From Streptomyces sp. NBC_00461 (GTDB lineage Bacteria > Actinomycetota > Actinomycetes > Streptomycetales > Streptomycetaceae), in contig NZ_CP107902.1 in NCBI RefSeq assembly GCF_036013935.1, forward strand, positions 8,527,001-8,591,000: a DNA stretch of 64,000 nucleotides. The letters are read 5' to 3'. Positions 50,217-59,011 of the stretch are shown here, in pieces. The position numbers and the translations under genes were made by a program. The notes below the pieces were generated by a model. It had not been told where the DNA came from. It did not search any database and was given only the letters and a program-made list of their open reading frames with translations. Every line of letters starts with the position of its first letter. Position 1 is the stretch's first letter.

Positions 50217-51704
50217 ATGCACGACACACCTTTCGCCGGCGGCGCCGGTTCCGGGACCGGCGACCGCGCGGCCGAGGACGCGGCCGCGCCCGCGGAGGAC
50301 CGGGCCGCACCAGGCGCCGCCGCGGCGGCCCGTGGTACTCGGGCCTCCGGGGTGACCACCGCGGGGCGGCGTCCGGTGGGAGTCGGCGTCGGCCGGTTGC
50401 GGTCCGTGCTGGTTGCCCCGTTCACCCGTCGTGCCTGGGCCGAGGCCGCTTACTGTCTGGCCGGCTTCCCCGTCGCCGTAGTCGGATTCGTCCTCGTGCT
50501 TGTCCTGCTCGCGCTCGGCACCGGCCTCACCGTCTCCCTCATCGGTGCCGTCCTCGGGCTGCTGCTCGTCGTCACGTCGGCCGCTCTCGCCCGCGCCTTC
50601 GCCGCCGTGCACCGCGGGCTGGCCGCCAAGCTGCTGGGGGAGAGGGTGCCGGCACCGCCGCCCCTCAGGCCCGCCGGCAGGGCCTTCGCACGGTTGGACG
50701 CGCGGCTGCGGGACGCCGCCGGATGGCGCTCGGTGGCGTACGTACTGGTCAAGCTTCCTGTCGCCGCGCTGGAGCTGTACGCCGTGGCCTGGTGGTTCAC
50801 CGGCCTGCTCAACCTGTCGGCGCCGCTGCGCTGGGCCGCCTTCGGCCGGCGCCCGCAGCACGGCATGGAGGGCGCGCCGACCATCACCCCCATCCCGGTC
50901 GGCGACGGTGCCCCGCACAGCACCACCTTCGCCGGGACCTTCGTGCCCGCCGCGATCGGCGTCGCCACGCTCCTCGCGGCGCCCTGGTTCACGCGCGGCA
51001 TCGTCGCCGTGGACCGCTGGCTGGTGCGCGCTCTGCTGGGACCGGGTGAACTCGCCCAGCGCGTACGGAACTTGGAGGAGACCCGCGCCCTCGCCGTGGA
51101 CGACTCCGCGGCCCAGCTGCGGCGGCTGGAGCGGGACCTGCACGACGGTGCGCAGGTACGACTCGTCGCGCTGGCCATGAGCCTCGACATGGCGAAGGAG
51201 CGGCTGGGCGCGGAGGGCGAACCGGTCGCCGACCCCGAGCGGTTGCGCCGGCTGATCGAGACCGCCCACAGCAACGCCACCGAAGCCCTCACCGAGCTGC
51301 GCGACCTGGCCCGCGGCATCCACCCGCCCGTGCTGGACGACGGCCTGCCCGACGCGCTCGCGACGCTGGCGGCACGCAGCACCGTACCCGTGGAGCTGGC
51401 CGTGGACGTCCCCCGGCGGCCCACGCCGGCGATCGAGACGATCGCCTACTTCTGCGCCGCCGAACTGCTCACCAACGTCATCAAACACAGCGGTGCCCGC
51501 CGCGCGGTCCTCGGCGTCAGCCACGAGGAGGGCCTGTTGCGGCTGCGGGTCACGGACGACGGCCGAGGCGGCGCGACGCTCGGCGCGGGCAGCGGTCTGG
51601 CGGGCCTGCTGCAGCGGGTGCGCACGGTCGACGGCACCCTGGACATCACCAGCCCGGAGGGCGGACCGACCGCGGTGACGGTGGCATTGCCCCTGCACGC
51701 GTGA
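50217..51704 (+). CDS. Two-component sensor histidine kinase (NarX/DesK type)
   Basis: A 495-residue membrane kinase. Four hydrophobic segments (~80-130 and ~170-275) form a short sensor with little extracellular sequence. The dimerisation/phosphoacceptor helix is LRRLERDLHDGAQVRLVALAM (split; His ~312), and the ATPase has AAELLTNVIKHSGARRAV (N box, ~420), DDGRGGA and GSGLAGLLQRVRTVDG. It phosphorylates the response regulator 38 bp downstream. The signal is unknown; such Streptomyces pairs often respond to cell-envelope stress. Confidence 0.93.
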   Translation: MHDTPFAGGAGSGTGDRAAEDAAAPAEDRAAPGAAAAARGTRASGVTTAGRRPVGVGVGRLRSVLVAPFTRRAWAEAAYCLAGFPVAVVGFVLVLVLLALGTGLTVSLIGAVLGLLLVVTSAALARAFAAVHRGLAAKLLGERVPAPPPLRPAGRAFARLDARLRDAAGWRSVAYVLVKLPVAALELYAVAWWFTGLLNLSAPLRWAAFGRRPQHGMEGAPTITPIPVGDGAPHSTTFAGTFVPAAIGVATLLAAPWFTRGIVAVDRWLVRALLGPGELAQRVRNLEETRALAVDDSAAQLRRLERDLHDGAQVRLVALAMSLDMAKERLGAEGEPVADPERLRRLIETAHSNATEALTELRDLARGIHPPVLDDGLPDALATLAARSTVPVELAVDVPRRPTPAIETIAYFCAAELLTNVIKHSGARRAVLGVSHEEGLLRLRVTDDGRGGATLGAGSGLAGLLQRVRTVDGTLDITSPEGGPTAVTVALPLHA

Positions 51705-51742
51705 GCAACGATCACGGAGCGAGGCCGTGAGAGCATGCCCCT

Positions 51743-52387
51743 ATGCGCGTCGTGATCGCCGAAGATGCCGCGGTGCTACGGGAGTTGCTGGCCGCGATGC
51801 TCACCGAGCGCGGCCATGAGGTGTGCGCCGCCGTCGGTGACGCCGACGCGCTGCGAGCGGCCGTGGCCGGGCACCGGCCGGACGTCGGGGTCATCGACAT
51901 CCGGATGCCGCCCACCCACACGGACGAGGGCCTGCACGCGGCCATCGACATCCGGCGGGAGCATCCCGGTACCGGGGTGATGCTCTTCTCCCAGTACATC
52001 GAGACCAAGTACGCCATGAGGCTGCTGGCCGCGGGCTCGGCCGGCGTCGGCTATCTGCTCAAGGACCGGGTCGCCAACGTGGCCGAGTTCACCGACGCCC
52101 TGACCAGGGTGGCGGCGGGCGGAACGGCCCTCGATCCCGAGGTCGTCACCCAACTCGCCGGTGCCGGCCGCCGGATCGAGGCACTCGAAACGCTGACGGC
52201 ACGCGAGCGCGAGGTGCTGGCGCTGATGGCGGAGGGCCGGTCGAACGCCGCGATCGCTCACACGCTGACGGTGTCGGCCGGCACGGTGGAGAAGCATGTG
52301 GCCGCCGTCTTCGGCAAGTTGGGCCTCCCGGCGTCCGAGGACGCGAACCGGCGGGTGCTGGCGGTACTGCGCTACCTGGGCGCATGA
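51743..52387 (+). CDS. NarL-family response regulator
   Basis: A 214-residue regulator. Receiver with acidic pair in VVIAEDAAVLRELLAAML and phospho-Asp in VGVIDIRMPPTHTDEGL (~54), Lys in GYLLKDRV (~103). C-terminal LuxR-type HTH: LTAREREVLALMAEGRSNAAIAH, then SAGTVEKHVAAVFGKLGL (~150-205). Partner of the preceding kinase. Confidence 0.94.
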   Translation: MRVVIAEDAAVLRELLAAMLTERGHEVCAAVGDADALRAAVAGHRPDVGVIDIRMPPTHTDEGLHAAIDIRREHPGTGVMLFSQYIETKYAMRLLAAGSAGVGYLLKDRVANVAEFTDALTRVAAGGTALDPEVVTQLAGAGRRIEALETLTAREREVLALMAEGRSNAAIAHTLTVSAGTVEKHVAAVFGKLGLPASEDANRRVLAVLRYLGA

Positions 52388-52510
52388 GCAGCCGGACCTG
52401 ATGGTCCGAACCCAACTGGTTCTCGGCTGAGAGATGTTCGCGCGTCCAGCTGCTGAGGCGCCGGTTCACCCCAGCTCCTGGGCGCCCCCACCCGCCGGCG
52501 GCCGGCAGGC

Positions 52511-53089
52511 TCAGCGTCCGGCGCGCACCCCGTCCAGCGCGATGGCAAGCACCCGGTCCCGCTGGGCGTCGTCGCCGAAGACCGTCCCGGTGACGCCCGC
52601 GACCAACCGCAGCAGGTCGCTGAAGTCCATGTCCTTGCGGGCCACGCCCGCCTCCTGCGCCCGCTCGAAGAGCGGGCCGCCTGCCGCGTACATCGACTCG
52701 CGGCAGGCGTCGAAGATCTCGGACTCGTCGTCGAGCGCCTCGCGCACGGCCCGCTTGGTCACCATGTAGCCCGTGAACCGGGCCAGCCAGGAGGTCAGGG
52801 CCTCCCACGGCTCCAGGTCGGCGACCTCCTCGGCGACCCGGACGAGTTCGTTGACCTCGTCCGCGTACACGGTCTCGAACAGTTCGCGACGGGACGGGAA
52901 GTTCCGGTACAGCGTGCCGATGCCGACCCCCGCGCGACGCGCGATGTCCTCCAGGGACGCCTCGGCGCCGTGCACGGCGAACGCCTCGCGCGCAGCGGTC
53001 AGCAGGGCGTCGTAATTGCGCGCGGCGTCCTTGCGATGGGGGCGCTTGGACGCCACGAGCTCACGGACGGGGAACGGCTGGGCCGACAC
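52511..53089 (-). CDS. TetR-family repressor of the adjacent MFS pump
   Basis: A 192-residue TetR protein. HTH NYDALLTAAREAFAVHGAEASLEDIARRAGVGIGTLYRNFPSRREL (split; residues ~26-70) and an all-helical ligand domain ending ALDGVRAGR. GTG 53089 follows GGGAGG with good spacing. Divergent from an MFS efflux gene, with two 20-bp palindromes between. A classic drug-responsive repressor-pump arrangement. Confidence 0.92.
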   Translation of the reverse strand: MSAQPFPVRELVASKRPHRKDAARNYDALLTAAREAFAVHGAEASLEDIARRAGVGIGTLYRNFPSRRELFETVYADEVNELVRVAEEVADLEPWEALTSWLARFTGYMVTKRAVREALDDESEIFDACRESMYAAGGPLFERAQEAGVARKDMDFSDLLRLVAGVTGTVFGDDAQRDRVLAIALDGVRAGR

Positions 53090-53118
53090 TGCTGCCTCCC
53101 GGGGCGGTACGAGGTTGA

Positions 53119-53138
53119 ACCGGAGGTGTGCCTCCGGT
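53119..53138. promoter_or_regulatory. TetR operator 1
   Basis: ACCGGAGG-TGTG-CCTCCGGT, a perfect 8-4-8 palindrome, 30 bp upstream of the tetR start. Confidence 0.85.
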
Positions 53139-53140
53139 AC

Positions 53141-53160
53141 AGTGGAGGGGTACCTCCACT
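53141..53160. promoter_or_regulatory. TetR operator 2
   Basis: AGTGGAGG-GGTA-CCTCCACT, a perfect 8-4-8 palindrome two bases after operator 1. Shared core: GGAGG-4-CCTCC; centres are 22 bp apart, about two helical turns, favouring cooperative binding. Confidence 0.85.
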
Positions 53161-53379
53161 TTAGCAGTGCGGGTGCGCTCGCCGTGGATGCGTGCGGCCG
53201 CACGCATCGGCGACGCCTTCACCTCTGCCTCCATTTCCAGCTCCATCTCCACCACCTTTCCGCGACCGCTCACCACCGCGGCCGTCGGCGTGCCCGCTGC
53301 CGTCCCATCGGCACTCCGGGTCCGTACGACCGTGGCCCGAGATCCTCGGCCGCACCCCGTTCGTTCGGAGAGGCCCTCC

Positions 53380-54828
53380 ATGCCCCGCAAGTCCGCCCGT
53401 CTCACCTTCGCGGTCCTCGCGACCGGTGCCGGTGTATTCGCCATGCTGCAGTCGCTGATCGCGCCGGCCCTGCCGACCGTCCAGCACGCCATGCACACCT
53501 CACAGTCCACAGCGACCTGGGTGATGACGGCCTATCTGCTGTCCGCCTCCGTCTTCACCCCGATCCTCGGCCGCGTCGGCGACCTGATCGGCAAGAAGCG
53601 CACCCTCGTCGCCGTCCTGCTCGTCGTCCTGCTCGGCTGTCTGCTCGCCGCGCTCGCCCCGAACATCGGTGCACTGATCGTCGCCCGCGTCGTCCAGGGC
53701 GTCGGCGGCGCGCTCTTCCCGCTCTCCTTCGGCATCATCCGGGACGAGTTCGCCGCGTCCGAGGTCCCGGGCAGCATCAGCAACCTGTCCGCCGTGATCG
53801 CCGCGGGCGGCGGCGTCGGCATCGTCGCGGCCGGCCCGATCGTGTCCGCGCTCGACTACCGGTGGCTGTTCTGGATCCCGGTCGCGGTCGTGGCGGTCAC
53901 CGCTCTGATAGCCCTGCGCTATGTGCCCGAGTCGCCCAACCGGGCGGAGGGGAAGGTCAGTTGGCTGGGCGCTGGTCTGCTGTCGGCCTGGCTGGTGGCG
54001 CTGCTGCTGCCGCTGAGCCAGGCGAGCGTGTGGGGCTGGGGATCGGTGAAGACCGTCGGCCTGTTCGCCGCGGCGGTCGTCCTGTTCACCGCATGGCTGC
54101 TCGCCGAGGCCCGCTCCCGCACCCCGCTGATCGACCTGCGCGTCATGCGGCTGCCGGCCGTGTGGACCACCAACGCCGCGGCCCTGCTGTTCGGCGCCGG
54201 CATGTACGCGCTCTGGTCCTTCCTGCCCGGCTTCGTCCAGACGCCGAGCTCCGCGGGCTACGGCTTCGGCGCGAGCGTCACGGCCTCCGGGTTGCTCATG
54301 CTGCCCATGCTGGTGGCGATGTTCTTCTCGGGCATCCTGAGCGGCCGCCTGGCGCCTGTCGTGGGTGCGAAGGCGCTGCTGACGACCGGTGCCGCACTCG
54401 GCGCCCTCGCCCTCGGCCTGCTCGCCGCCCTCCACGACCAGCAATGGCAGATCGCCCTGGTCTCCGGCGTGTTCGGCCTCGGTATCGGCCTGGCCTTCGC
54501 CTCCATGGCCAATCTGATCGTCGGCAGCGTCCCGGCCTCCCAGACCGGCGCCGCGACCGGCATGAACGCCAACATCCGCACCATCGGCGGTTCCCTCGGC
54601 GCCGCGGTGACCAGCGTCCTGGTCACCGGCCACCTCCAGCCTTCGGGCCTGCCGTACGCCTCCGGCTACACCCACGGCTTCGCCCTGCTGGCGGTCCTGT
54701 GCCTGGCGGCGGCACTGGCGGCGCTGCTGGTGCCGGTACAGCGCCCGGGCCGCCTCGCGGGGACACCGCGGGCCGCCTCCGAGGCACCGGCGGCTCCGGA
54801 GCCGGTGGCGCCGGGCACCCGAGGCTGA
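53380..54828 (+). CDS. MFS multidrug efflux transporter (DHA2 type)
   Basis: A 482-residue drug:H+ antiporter-like permease with about 14 membrane segments. Motif A in GRVGDLIGKKRTLVAV (~65) and motif C-like AVIAAGGGVGIVAAGPIVSALDYRWLFWI (split; ~140-165). C-terminal 30 residues Pro/Ala-rich. I chose ATG 53380, preceded by GGAGAGG; the frame is open upstream but that part is not protein-like, leaving a leader of about 220 bp after the operators. Expected to be derepressed when the TetR protein binds a drug. Confidence 0.92.
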   Translation: MPRKSARLTFAVLATGAGVFAMLQSLIAPALPTVQHAMHTSQSTATWVMTAYLLSASVFTPILGRVGDLIGKKRTLVAVLLVVLLGCLLAALAPNIGALIVARVVQGVGGALFPLSFGIIRDEFAASEVPGSISNLSAVIAAGGGVGIVAAGPIVSALDYRWLFWIPVAVVAVTALIALRYVPESPNRAEGKVSWLGAGLLSAWLVALLLPLSQASVWGWGSVKTVGLFAAAVVLFTAWLLAEARSRTPLIDLRVMRLPAVWTTNAAALLFGAGMYALWSFLPGFVQTPSSAGYGFGASVTASGLLMLPMLVAMFFSGILSGRLAPVVGAKALLTTGAALGALALGLLAALHDQQWQIALVSGVFGLGIGLAFASMANLIVGSVPASQTGAATGMNANIRTIGGSLGAAVTSVLVTGHLQPSGLPYASGYTHGFALLAVLCLAAALAALLVPVQRPGRLAGTPRAASEAPAAPEPVAPGTRG

Positions 54829-54973
54829 CGTCCACGGAGGCGACCCGGATCCACCGGGCCGCCTCCGCCGCGGAGGTCCGGCCGCAGGGACGGTCACAGG
54901 GCCTGGTGAGAACACCGGTGTACGTACGGTAAAGTTGACCTGCGCGATCACGCGGTTCACCGCGGAAGCGCAC

Positions 54974-55047
<74 letters not shown>

Positions 55048-55067
55048 CTGGAGACAGTCGCAAGGTC

Positions 55068-55101
55068 AGGGCCGGTTTCGGAGACATCCGGAACCGGCCC
55101 T
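55068..55101 (+). terminator. tRNA-Pro terminator, copy 2
   Basis: 15-bp stem with loop GACA. One arm carries a base change that leaves a G-T wobble compared with copy 1. Confidence 0.88.
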
Positions 55102-55158
55102 TGACCATTGTTGGGGACCAGTTGGGGACCAGTTGGGGACCGGCGTCCTTGACCGAGG

Positions 55159-55721
55159 TCAGCGGGTCACGACGATCGGACTCGGCAGTGAGCGTGGTGC
55201 GCGCAGCACGCTGAGGTGCGCGGAGAGCGCCGCCCCGGCGGCCGTGATCTTGTGTACGTCCGGGTGCAGGTAGCGCTGAGTGGTGGTCAGGGATCCGTGG
55301 CCGGCGATGCGTCGCAGGACGTGGACCTGCACGCCTGCGTCGGCGAACCAGGTCAGTCCGGTGTGCCGGAGGTCGTGGCGGCGCAGGTGCTCGTAGCCGA
55401 GCTTGGTGACCACGTCGTCCCAGTGTGTGGCGTCGCGCAGGACGGCGGTGGAGATGCGTCCGCCGCGCGGGCCGGTGAACAGGCGGGCGTCGGGATTCGG
55501 GGCGGCGGACAGGACGCGCTGGGCGACGAGGGGGCGGATCTCATCGACGAGGGAACCTTGCGGGCCCGCTTGCCCTTGGTGCCCTTGTCGGTCAGTCCGC
55601 CGGGCGCGGGTGTGGTCTGGCGTCGAACGGTCCAGATCCACTGGGTGGTGTCGATGTAAGCGCCGCGACTGGCTCTGAGCCGCCCGGCGCCCGGCACATG
55701 GCTCGTACCCGTCCGTGTCAT
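55159..55721 (-). pseudogene. Truncated, frameshifted tyrosine recombinase (integrase) remnant
   Basis: C-terminal catalytic part of a phage/ICE-type site-specific recombinase. The frame from ~55641 reads DEIRPLVAQRVLSAAPNPD, then the active-site box HLRRHDLRHTGLTWFADAG (His-x-x-Arg), LRRIAGHGSLTTTQRYLHPD (His and the Tyr nucleophile) and stops at 55159. Upstream homology (YIDTTQWIWTVRRQ, TDKGTKGKRARKVP) lies in another frame; restoring one base in the run near 55553 joins them as KVP-LVDEI. The N-terminal arm-binding domain and the first catalytic Arg are missing. The gene points at tRNA-Pro copy 2, the usual geometry of tRNA-targeting integrases. Confidence 0.85.
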
Positions 55722-55735
55722 GGCGTGTTCAGAGC

Positions 55736-55798
55736 GTCACTTGATCGGCACTGTTTCAGCACCTGCCCCGCCGTACGATCGACCGCCCGTCAAGTGAC
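55736..55798. promoter_or_regulatory. Spaced inverted repeat upstream of the AfsR-like gene
   Basis: GTCACTTGA (55736-55744) and TCAAGTGAC (55790-55798) are perfect complements 45 bp apart, ending 25 bp before the start. Possibly two regulator half-sites flanking the promoter. Confidence 0.5.
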
Positions 55799-55822
55799 CG
55801 TCGAAAGGCAAGAGCCCCCGGC

Positions 55823-58800
55823 ATGGCGTACACAGCTCAAGAGCAACAAACCGCGTCCCTGGCAGATCTGTCGTTCGAGGCTTTCGGTGTGATGACGGCT
55901 CGGCGCGGGGCCGAGCAGGTGCCTCTCGGTCCTCCACGGCACCGGGCCGTGCTGGGACTGCTGCTGATCCGGCTGGGCCAGGTGGTGCCCGCCGATCAGC
56001 TCGTCGACGAACTGTGGGGCGACAGCCTCCCCAGACGCCCGCAGGCCACCCTGCAGACGTACCTGTCCCACCTGCGGCGGGTGCTGACGGGGCGGCACGG
56101 GCCGATCGCCCCGCTGCGCTACCAGGCCCCCGGGTACGTCCTGACGGTGGAGCCGGGCACGTTCGACCTGTCCCGGTTCGAGAGCCTCGTCTCCCAGGGG
56201 CAGCGCCATGTGGCCGACAGCCGGCTCCAGGACGCCCGCGACGTGTTCGACAAGGCGCTGCGATTATGGCGGGCCGACCCCTTCCTGGACCTCGCGGCCT
56301 ACACCCCGCTCGCGGAGGAGGCCGCCCGCCTGAGCCTCCTGCGGACCACCGCCGTCGCGGCCCACGCCGACACGCTCCTCGCGCTCGGCGAGGCCGGTGA
56401 CGCCGTCGCGCTGCTGCGCCGCGAGGTGTCCCTCCAGCCCACCGACGAACGCCTGGTCGGCAGCCTCATGACGGGCCTGTACCGCCTGGGCCGGCAGGCC
56501 GAGGCGCTCCAGCTGTACGACCGGACGCGCGCCTACCTCTCCGAGGAACTCGGGGTCGCCCCGGCCCGCGAGCTCCAGCGCGTCCATCTCGCCCTGCTGC
56601 GCCACGAACTCGACGACCAGACGCCCGCCCCGGCCGCCGTCGAGGTACGCGTCCGGCCCGGCACCGTGGCCGAGCGGGAGGCGGAGGGGCCCGCGCCGGC
56701 GGACGGTCCGGCGGCCGTCCCCGAGGCCGGACAGCGGGATACGGCACCGGCGGCCTGGTCCGCCTTCCCCTGCCGCGACGACGCCCTCGACGCTTTGCGG
56801 TCGTCCATCACCGGCGCCCTGCGCGGCAGCGGGCACACCACCGCCGTCGTCGGCGAGGCGGGCGTCGGCAAGACCGAACTGGTGGCGCGGGCCACGGATC
56901 AGGCGCAGCCGCCGCACCCGCAGGCGGAGGTGATCCGCGTCAACTGCCGCGGCAGCGAGGGGATGCCCGCCGGCTGGGTGTGGCAGCAGGTGCTGCGGCG
57001 GCTCGAAATCCTGTACGGGGTGTCCTTCGACGACCTGCGCAAGCAGTGCGCAGAACGGCATCCGATGACAACGCTGTCGGTACCCCCCTCGGACCAGATG
57101 GACTTCCTCGCCCAGGACGTGCTGTGCGAGGCGATCCTCCAGTGCGCCGACGACAGCCCGCTTCTGCTCGTCCTCGAAGACGTGCACCGGGCGGACCGGC
57201 TCACGCTCGACGTGCTGGGACTGTTCAGCAGCCGCACACAGGGGCGGCCCGTCAGCGTGGTGATCACGGTCCGCGAACCCGGTCTCGGGGCCGGGCCCGA
57301 CACCGACGGCCCGCTCGTCGACCTCCTGGCCGACTCCCGCACCAAGGTCGTGCACCTGGACAACCTGACCGAGGACTACGTCCGGGCCGCGGTCACGGCC
57401 CAGGCCGGGCCCGGCGTCGACGCGTCCGTCGTACGGGCGCTGTACGAGCGCAGCGCCGGCAACCCCTACCTCCTCGACCAGTTGCTCGCCGACGCCGGCG
57501 GGGCGCGGCGCCTGCGCGACCCCCGTGCCGCCGACGTCGTCCGCGCCGGGATCCCGACGGGCGTCCGCAGCATGCTGCGCCGGCGGTTCGCCGAGCTGCC
57601 CCCGCGCGTCCTGCACCTCCTCCAGTGCTGCGCCGTGCTCGGCGGCGAGGCGGCGCTGGCCTCGCTGACCGCCATGCTGGACGACGGCGGGGCCGGCCAC
57701 GACGTCCTGGAAGAGGTCCTGGGGACCGGGCTCATGCGCAGCGACCCCGACGACCCGCACCGGCTCGTCTTCCGCTACGGCCTCATCCGCGATGTCCTCC
57801 TGGCGGAGCTGCGCTGCCAGGAGCGGGCGGCCCTGCACGCGCGCGCCGTCGGCGTGCTCGGCGCCCGCCACGGCGGCTCCCCCGAGGTGAGCGAGCAAAT
57901 GGCCGAGCACGCCTGGCAGGCCGTGCTGGCCCTGCCGGCCGAGGACGTGCTGCCGCACCTCAGGCGCGCCGGCGAACAGGCCATCGGCGACGGCGACTAC
58001 CGGCGCGCGCAGACCTGGTTCGAGCACGCGCACACTTTGCTCTGCGCCTCGCCCCGGGACGGTGACGCGGCAACCGAGCAGACGCTGGACCTGCGCGCCA
58101 CGCTCCTCTACACGGTGAGCATCACCCGCGGTTACGGCGACCGGCAGGTGGAGGCCGAGGCCGGGCGCATCCGGAAGCTGTCCGCCGCCACGGCGGGCCG
58201 GACCACCGAGGAGGGCGCCATGCTGCTGCAGCAGTTCGCGGCCGAACTGGTCACCGGCCGGCACGCCGAGGGCGCCCGGCACGTGGAGCAGCTGCGCGCC
58301 CTCGCCGAGCGGTCCGGCGCCCCGGAGATCCGGTTCTACGAGCGGATCGCGCGCGGGCTGATCCAGCTGCCCAGCGAGACCGCCGACGCGCTCACCTCCC
58401 TGACCGAGGCGGAGCGAATGGCCGAGAAGCTGACGCCCGAACAGCGGGACGGCATGATCCGCCGCTCCCAGCACGACCCGCGGTTCCTGGCCACGAACCA
58501 TCGCGTCCTCACCCTGTGGCTGCTCGGCGCCACCGACGAGGCGCGGGCGCTGTGCGAGGAGCTGCTCGTGGCCACCGGCCGGGACGGCACGCCGGTCGAC
58601 CATGCGAGCGCGTACTACTTCCACTCCCTGATAGCGGCCCTGGGCGAGGACCCCCACGGGGCGGCGGCCTCCAGCGGCCGGGGCCTGGACATCGCCCGCG
58701 CCCACGGGCTGAGCCACTGGACCGCCATGCTCCAGGTGTGCCGGAGCTGGGCGCTCCAGCAGACCGGCGAGGCCGCCGCGCTCGACAGCCTGGAGTCGGC

Positions 58801-59011
58801 GGTCGCCGAGCTGCGCGAGCGGCGGCTGCTCATCCGGCTGCCGCTCCACCTGGGCCTGCTGGCCCACGCCCAGCACAGCAGCGGGGCGGTCGAGGACGCC
58901 AGGCGGACGCTGCGGTCGTCGGCCGCGGAGGTCAGGTCCCGCGGGGAGTTCGCCTATGTGAGCCGCACTCTGCCGTTCACCCGGCTGTGTCCCCTGACGT
59001 CCGTTTCGTAG
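55823..59011 (+). CDS. AfsR/SARP-type regulator with BTAD and AAA ATPase domains
   Basis: A 1062-residue regulator. An OmpR-like winged helix (~20-105) includes VPLGPPRHRAVLGLLLIRLGQVVPADQLVDELWG (split). The bacterial transcriptional activation domain (~115-265) has DLSRFESLVSQGQ and LYRLGRQAEALQLYDRTRAYLSEELGVAP (split). An AAA ATPase (~330-560) carries Walker A VVGEAGVGKTEL and Walker B LLLVLEDVHRAD. The long helical C-terminus looks TPR-like, with no LuxR HTH at the end. Such proteins activate antibiotic clusters or pathway regulators. Its 3' end overlaps the convergent SARP gene by 35 bp. Confidence 0.9.
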   Translation: MAYTAQEQQTASLADLSFEAFGVMTARRGAEQVPLGPPRHRAVLGLLLIRLGQVVPADQLVDELWGDSLPRRPQATLQTYLSHLRRVLTGRHGPIAPLRYQAPGYVLTVEPGTFDLSRFESLVSQGQRHVADSRLQDARDVFDKALRLWRADPFLDLAAYTPLAEEAARLSLLRTTAVAAHADTLLALGEAGDAVALLRREVSLQPTDERLVGSLMTGLYRLGRQAEALQLYDRTRAYLSEELGVAPARELQRVHLALLRHELDDQTPAPAAVEVRVRPGTVAEREAEGPAPADGPAAVPEAGQRDTAPAAWSAFPCRDDALDALRSSITGALRGSGHTTAVVGEAGVGKTELVARATDQAQPPHPQAEVIRVNCRGSEGMPAGWVWQQVLRRLEILYGVSFDDLRKQCAERHPMTTLSVPPSDQMDFLAQDVLCEAILQCADDSPLLLVLEDVHRADRLTLDVLGLFSSRTQGRPVSVVITVREPGLGAGPDTDGPLVDLLADSRTKVVHLDNLTEDYVRAAVTAQAGPGVDASVVRALYERSAGNPYLLDQLLADAGGARRLRDPRAADVVRAGIPTGVRSMLRRRFAELPPRVLHLLQCCAVLGGEAALASLTAMLDDGGAGHDVLEEVLGTGLMRSDPDDPHRLVFRYGLIRDVLLAELRCQERAALHARAVGVLGARHGGSPEVSEQMAEHAWQAVLALPAEDVLPHLRRAGEQAIGDGDYRRAQTWFEHAHTLLCASPRDGDAATEQTLDLRATLLYTVSITRGYGDRQVEAEAGRIRKLSAATAGRTTEEGAMLLQQFAAELVTGRHAEGARHVEQLRALAERSGAPEIRFYERIARGLIQLPSETADALTSLTEAERMAEKLTPEQRDGMIRRSQHDPRFLATNHRVLTLWLLGATDEARALCEELLVATGRDGTPVDHASAYYFHSLIAALGEDPHGAAASSGRGLDIARAHGLSHWTAMLQVCRSWALQQTGEAAALDSLESAVAELRERRLLIRLPLHLGLLAHAQHSSGAVEDARRTLRSSAAEVRSRGEFAYVSRTLPFTRLCPLTSVS

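Noticed and set aside
53161..53379. N-terminal extension of the MFS protein from 53128.
   Set aside because: The extra 84 residues are Ser/Thr/Arg/Pro-rich, would run through the TetR operators, and a good ribosome site precedes ATG 53380.
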